Below are positions 59,274-64,000 of a DNA stretch of 64,000 nucleotides, one piece after another. A model generated the notes under the pieces. It saw only the letters and a list, made by a program, of their open reading frames with translations. It was not told the origin of the DNA and did not search any database. Source of the stretch: Ophiura sarsii (lineage: Eukaryota > Echinodermata > Ophiuroidea > Amphilepidida > Ophiuridae); assembly GCA_035610835.1 (NCBI GenBank), contig CM069446.1, positions 71,161,062 to 71,225,061 on the forward strand, written 5' to 3'. The stretch's first letter is position 1, and each line of letters starts with the position of its first letter. Position numbers and translations under genes: made by a program.

Positions 59274-60672
59274 TCCTAAAAAATAAAAAGGTAACTGTGG
59301 GTAGTTTCAGTTGATCTGTATAATTTATAAAAAGTGAAGTTTAGACGCAATTTGATTGAAATATTCATCGTAACGAGCGAAAACATTAGTAATAATCATT
59401 TTGGTATTTTGAGATAATCGACTTTCAAATATTTGGGACACATTACAATACACTGTAGCACCAACTTATAAACTCTAATTTTAGTCAAATTAAGAGTGTT
59501 TATGAGTTATCTTTTCATAGTTCTGAAAATCTAGGTTATATGGATTATTTTTGCCCAAAAATTGAGCTACGGCCTTCTGGCGCTCAACCCTCGATATATT
59601 CTCGTATTCGGACGGAATAAACAGCAAGCGTTAACACGGCATTCTGTTCATAATCCCAAGTTACTACAGTCAGTGTCATAATACTATGGACATAATTCTA
59701 ACAATGCGTGCGTGTATACGCGCGTGAATACATGCGTACGTGCGAAAACCCGGAAGTGCGTACCGGGCGATTTCAAAAATGACCGTTTGTCCTGATTGAT
59801 CAATCGTGAAATCAATACTCGCATGCATGCATACGTTGTTGTTCACGCATCTCATGCATTTGGACGCAGCTCCAACAACAACAAAACATGCTCTCGTGAC
59901 ATAGTATTATGACAATGCCTCTCGGTTACATGACCTGTCAGCTCTCAGCTCACAGATCATGTCCATGTGCCGAAGAAAAACAAACGTGTTTTTCACCGTC
60001 TGCCCGTGTGGTAGATTGCGCTATGTTCGCAAATAATTCAATCCGCAAAGCATTACCAAGTCCACAATTATAGAAAAAAGTTTTTCGAACACTGCCCCTA
60101 ATTATCATGCTTATTGGACCATAACAGGCACGCTACATTACATTCCAGTTGCCTGTAAGGTTTGAGCCCAAGTTTGACAGGTTGAACTGGCCATGACCCT
60201 AGTATTACTATTAGTAAGTTCCACCCAAGAATTACATCCATCCAACACCATTGACCGCATGCTGGGGGACCTTGAGTGTGAAAGCGGTGTAACTAGAAAC
60301 AAGCCTGAAGCGCTGCAGTTTTGCCACATGACTTTCCACACATGGTGACTTCCCGCCAGATTTGGGCTAGTTTTAAAACTAAAACCTGCTCTTTGGATAA
60401 TAAAATGTGATTTTCTTTCTCGAAATTTGAACTTTTGTTTTTATAAAATATGATAGCACTAGTTTTTATGACAAATTGAAATTAAAAGTTGGAATTTCTT
60501 AACACAAGAACATTTTCAAAAGTAGTATAGGGCTTCTAGTTACACCCAGACTAAAGAGCCTTGAGCTATTAGGACAGCGGTGGAAATGGTAGCGCGCATG
60601 CTGGCAAGACACAGTTTGTGTAAAATAAATCAGATAAATGGTGTAGGAGGGGATGATTTATTACCCTGGATA
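59274..60672. other. Intron/intergenic with a small TIR element
   Basis: 59593-59680 is a diverged copy of the core at 80-180. 59671-59917 has ends CAGTGTCATAATACTATG and CATAGTATTATGACAATG. No EML exon and no other gene is recognised; a minus-strand frame at 60138-60341 has no supporting features. Confidence 0.5.
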
Positions 60673-61118
60673 TTAAACTGCTCACAAAAAGTATCGAAAC
60701 ACTTAGAAATTATCCAATATATAACGGCTCGAAAAGGTATGCATTAATCGAAGCAAATAACCAAGTGCATAATTTTGTTCTTCGTATTTTGACACCTCGA
60801 TCGTTGAGATACCGTGTTGCGGAGCGGAGTTATTGTCATTTCAATGATCGTGGGTCCAGTTTCAAAAGTGACACTCATCCCTATTGAAAATCACGAATCT
60901 GATCATTCTAAACAGTAATGCAAACCTGGAACTGGACCCACGACCATTGAAATGACAATAACTCCGCTCCGCAACATCGTATCTCATCGATCGAGGTGTC
61001 AAAATACGCAGAACAAAATTATGCACTTGGATATTTGCTTCGATTAATGCATACCCTTTCGAGCCGTTATATATTGGATCATTTCTAAGTGTTTCGATAC
61101 TTTTTGTGAGCAGTTTAG
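60673..61118. repeat. Foldback element, arms about 190 bp
   Basis: TAAACTGCTCACAAAAAGTA at left and its complement at 61118; the arms stay more than 90% alike through GGCTCGAAAAGGTATGCATT and CGGAGCGGAGTTATTGTCAT. The central loop is short, about 70 bp. Confidence 0.9.
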
Positions 61119-62180
61119 ATCAGGGCTACCACATGTGGTAAGGACATGCCCATACATCGAATGAATCGCTCAAAGGAAGAGCAGTATCTTATACAGACGA
61201 TGCTTGACATGATTTGCTTAAATCCTGAGGCGAAATTGTAGAAAAGCGCTAATCGTAGGCAATAATATATGTTATTACACCTCATAAATATTCATGAGAT
61301 AATAGGCATAAATACTGCAATTTCATTGGTCAATTGAGCTGGCCACAGTGATAATAAATTGAGCTATTAAAGAAATTGAGCTATTTCCCGTGTGGTAGTT
61401 TTGGCTACTTCCATACAACCTCATCCCCAGAGTCACAGTGAGGTGTAATAAAGCAAATACTACATGGTATGATCGGGGCAATAGGGCACACTATTTTCCC
61501 TCGGTACTGGCTACAGGCCTACCACCCCTCACCCTCCGGGTTCGGGGTGGTAGGCCTGTAGCCAGTACCTCGGGAAAATAGATTGCACTATTTCCCCTCT
61601 AACCATGTAGTATTTGTATAATACTTGACTGACTACTGCTACAGCTACTACTGGAATCTAAATCCACAACACTTTTTCTTCAACTATTCTTCTTAGAGAC
61701 TATCACCTGTCATGCCTGGCGACGACCACCTGTAGACTATTGTAAAGGAGTGTATTGAGCAATGTCTGACTGATTGTGAAATCATATTAATGATTTTTAC
61801 GAAGCAACAACTTACCAATCACCAATTTACATCGTTTTCAAGGAGTATACATCTTTAAAGTTAACTATCAACATACATGTAATACAATTGTAAAAATATA
61901 CAAATCCCAATTTTTATCATATATTTTCGTAGTTGAGGGCGCTGCCTCCACCACATCTCTTAATGCCCCTTGAAGATACTTGATCTAGCGAAATATCATG
62001 TTGATATAATGTTATCGATTCACTAACAAAGGAAGTGATAATGTAAACAGTGGGCAAATGACAGCAGTTGTTTGGTTGAGAAAAGTTAAGTAGTTCTTTG
62101 ATTTAAAGAGCTACTTGTGCAGTGCTTTTCACCTCGTCAATGCGTGTCAGAATAATTGCTGAGAACGACACATACATCTA
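61119..62180. repeat. Non-coding with one hairpin element
   Basis: 61454-61617 is a hairpin: AAATACTACATGG outside, and TACTGGCTACAGGCCTACCA pairing with its complement inside. The rest (61620-62180) shows nothing recognised. Confidence 0.7.
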
Positions 62181-62977
62181 GTGTTGCAAAAACGTTGGTT
62201 CTAGCTCAGAACATCTACAGAATACATGAAAGGCGTTCTGCAGGTGTTCACAATCTGTTACATTTGAACACATCAAAAGAGTTATGGGTGTGTTCTAGTT
62301 CAGAACACTTAATGAACACATGAAAGGCGTTCTGCGGGTGTTCAAAATATGTTAAAGTTGAACACATCAAAAGCGTTCTGGATGTGTTCTAGTTCAGAGC
62401 AATACATTTTTCTTTACTGGTATTCGGGAATGGAACTTGCTACCAACTCAGGTTAAAACATCCAAAACCCACGGCAGTTCAAAAAGGCAGTAAAGAGTCA
62501 TTTTCTATCTTAATTTTTCATCCATTTTTTATATGCAGTTGTTTAATAAAAAGTGCAATATATATGATGTTTTTATAATGTGCTGTTTTAATATATGAAG
62601 GACCCCAATGGAAATAAGCCCTTTTTAGAGCTTTCTTGGGCTATCCTTGGCATTACATGTTTTATTTATGTTGTGTTAATTGTTGCAATTTTTTAAGATT
62701 TGTATACGGTATTTGATCTGATGTACTGTATCTCTGTGTCTTGATATGCCAAACAAAACTTAACTTAATGAACACATGAAAGGCGTTCTGCGGGTGTTCC
62801 AAATCTGTTACATTTGAACACATCAAAAGCGTTCTGGATGTGTTCTAGTTCAAAACACTTAATGAACACATGAAAGGCGTTCTGCGGGTGTTCAAAATAT
62901 GTTACATTTGGACACATCAAAAGCGTTCTGGATGTGTTCAATTTATGCGTCCGATGTGTTCTGCAAATTTTGCAGTG
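62181..62977. mobile_element. TGTTCT-array TIR element, interrupted by a LINE end
   Basis: Ends GTGTTGCAAAAAC and TTTTGCAGTG. Repeated units GAACACATGAAAGGCGTTCT and AACACATCAAAAGCGTTCTG are the same family as 14225-14550. 62400-62765 is a foreign insertion. The right end overlaps the stop codon of the Ig-receptor gene. Confidence 0.8.
62400..62765 (+). mobile_element. 5'-truncated non-LTR retroposon 3' end
   Basis: Begins with TTCTTTACTGGTATTCGGGA, which reads FFTGIREWNLLPTQVKTS, the typical C-terminal block of CR1/Jockey-type reverse transcriptase ORFs. A 3' UTR-like tail follows. It splits a unit of the TGTTCT array. Confidence 0.6.
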
Positions 62978-64000
62978 AAGAATAAGAAGATTGGTAGACA
63001 TCAGACAGTTCCAATCCCATGTATGAAGTATCGTTCGATACGGCAACTGATGACGGTTCCAAATATGTATCTGGTATGTTAGGAGAATTGGGATGTTGGT
63101 TGCGGTTCACTGCTTTCAGGGGATTATTGGAGCTGTGAAGGTTTGAATTAGGTGGATCTCCTTGTATTTCATAGTAGAGTTCATGGGCAAAGGATGATTC
63201 CTGGTGGCTTATTTCGGGGATACTTGTCTTGGCAGAGGATGATTCCCGGTGGCTTATTGCGGAGATGCTTGTCGAATAGTACGATGAGTTCTCTGGCCTG
63301 GCAACAGAAAACTCTTTTGTTCTTTTAACGTGTCTTATTATACAATAAATGGCATTAATTGTGATGAGTATAGCCAATAGTCCACCCATCATACAGTTTC
63401 CCACTATCAGGCCAACATATGTCTTTGTAGAAATGACCATTGTCCCCGAAGAAGCTTGCGCTTTGTTTTGATCAGCAGGATCAGGTGTTGCAGAGACCAG
63501 CGCTGTTGTGCCGTTGTCGCCGAATATCCCACTTACTGTTATTTGAAATGAACAGCTTTGACTAATTCCTTGGTATTGAGAGTTCGTTGCGGTACAAGTG
63601 AAATCCACAAAATTGTCGCCTAGGGATGGGGTAAAAGACAAAGTTGATGGGGAAAAGTTACTAGACTGTTCGACTGGTTTCCCGTCTGATCTTGACCAAC
63701 CCAAAGTGACTGATACACTATTGAAATCAGTATTGGTCAAGCATATAATGGATACACTAAAACCTTCTACTGTGTTTAACATACCGTTTGCAAGGAGCGC
63801 ATTATCCGACCTTTGCGCCAAACAAACGGGTGTAGGAAATGTCCTGACACTTATATCGATTATTGACGAAGTTTGTGTCGACTCCATAATGCTACATTGG
63901 TATTGGCCAGCGTCAGTTTCTTTGACTTTATTGATAATCAGAAGTATTCCATACGGTACACGAGTACCTTCTACGTCGTTGTGCATGATATCAGTGGTAT
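62943..64000 (-). CDS. Ig-superfamily transmembrane receptor, 3' part
   Basis: Open from the window edge to TAA at 62943-62945, one exon of at least 347 residues; the frame is open past the ATG at 63986, so the true start lies outside. Numbered from that ATG: end of one Ig domain (TDAGQYQC, Cys31), a second Ig domain (Cys82, Trp97, Cys131), a linker, a transmembrane helix about 190-217, a basic stop-transfer (RHVKRTK), then a Ser/Tyr-rich tail. Tyrosine motifs: YYEI (271), YLEP (308), TSYMGL (322), SSYSSL (335), the last fitting the ITIM pattern S-x-Y-x-x-L. A tandem ISH-x-ESS repeat lies near 243-267. It probably acts at the cell surface with phosphotyrosine signalling; adhesion or immune role is inference. 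The final ten or so codons lie in a transposable element. Confidence 0.85.
   Translation of the reverse strand, partial: TTDIMHNDVEGTRVPYGILLIINKVKETDAGQYQCSIMESTQTSSIIDISVRTFPTPVCLAQRSDNALLANGMLNTVEGFSVSIICLTNTDFNSVSVTLGWSRSDGKPVEQSSNFSPSTLSFTPSLGDNFVDFTCTATNSQYQGISQSCSFQITVSGIFGDNGTTALVSATPDPADQNKAQASSGTMVISTKTYVGLIVGNCMMGGLLAILITINAIYCIIRHVKRTKEFSVARPENSSYYSTSISAISHRESSSAKTSIPEISHQESSFAHELYYEIQGDPPNSNLHSSNNPLKAVNRNQHPNSPNIPDTYLEPSSVAVSNDTSYMGLELSDVYQSSYSSLQNLQNTSDA

Noticed and set aside
20..59680. Shared intron sequence (80-180 and 59593-59680) as proof of tandem EML duplication
   Set aside because: At the first site the shared words lie inside a short TIR element, so this is a dispersed repeat and says nothing about the gene copies.
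60138..60341. Minus-strand 67-codon frame as a gene
   Set aside because: There is no domain, splice context or neighbour support.

Overview
The window is eukaryotic nuclear DNA: AT-rich, with short coding exons bounded by GT/AG sites inside long introns, and crowded with short terminal-inverted-repeat (TIR) elements, foldback elements, retroposon fragments and satellites. The recognisable genes are an EML-type (echinoderm microtubule-associated protein-like) WD40 protein and an Ig-domain receptor with a tyrosine-rich tail. Gene content and repeat style fit a marine invertebrate deuterostome (echinoderm, hemichordate or lancelet). I cannot choose among these from the sequence alone.

Layout. 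1-5668 (+): six exons for the C-terminal WD40 repeats and stop codon of an EML protein. 5669-33700: no intact gene is visible. It holds decayed copies of the last EML exon, MITEs and foldbacks (several nested), Mariner-like ends, a DDE transposase relic split by a 1.27-kb foldback, an array of hairpins with matched stems (18.3-18.8 kb), an inverted 5'-truncated LINE (22.8-25.3 kb) and motif-array elements. 33772-45692 (+): a three-exon candidate gene for a small secreted protein, with a tRNA-derived SINE and other elements in its introns. 46.8-47.8 kb: a foldback made of short motifs. 48199-48298: a 100-base assembly gap. 48405-58805 (+): eight exons for the middle WD40 repeats of an EML protein. 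58.8-62.9 kb: intron or intergenic sequence with foldbacks. 62943-64000 (-): the 3' part of an Ig-superfamily receptor whose last codons and stop lie inside a transposable element.

How the genes relate. The EML exons right of the gap (about 326 residues) end in phase 0 exactly where the exons at the window start (249 residues) begin in phase 0. The two sets are complementary and do not overlap. Either two tandem EML genes are each partly seen, or one gene has been split because contigs were ordered wrongly around the gap. I see no functional link between the EML, secreted-protein and Ig-receptor genes.

The most unusual structures are the hairpin array with a conserved loop and changing but complementary stems, elements built almost entirely of one short word in both orientations, a TIR element flanked by 113-bp identical direct repeats, and the transposon-derived C-terminus of the Ig receptor.
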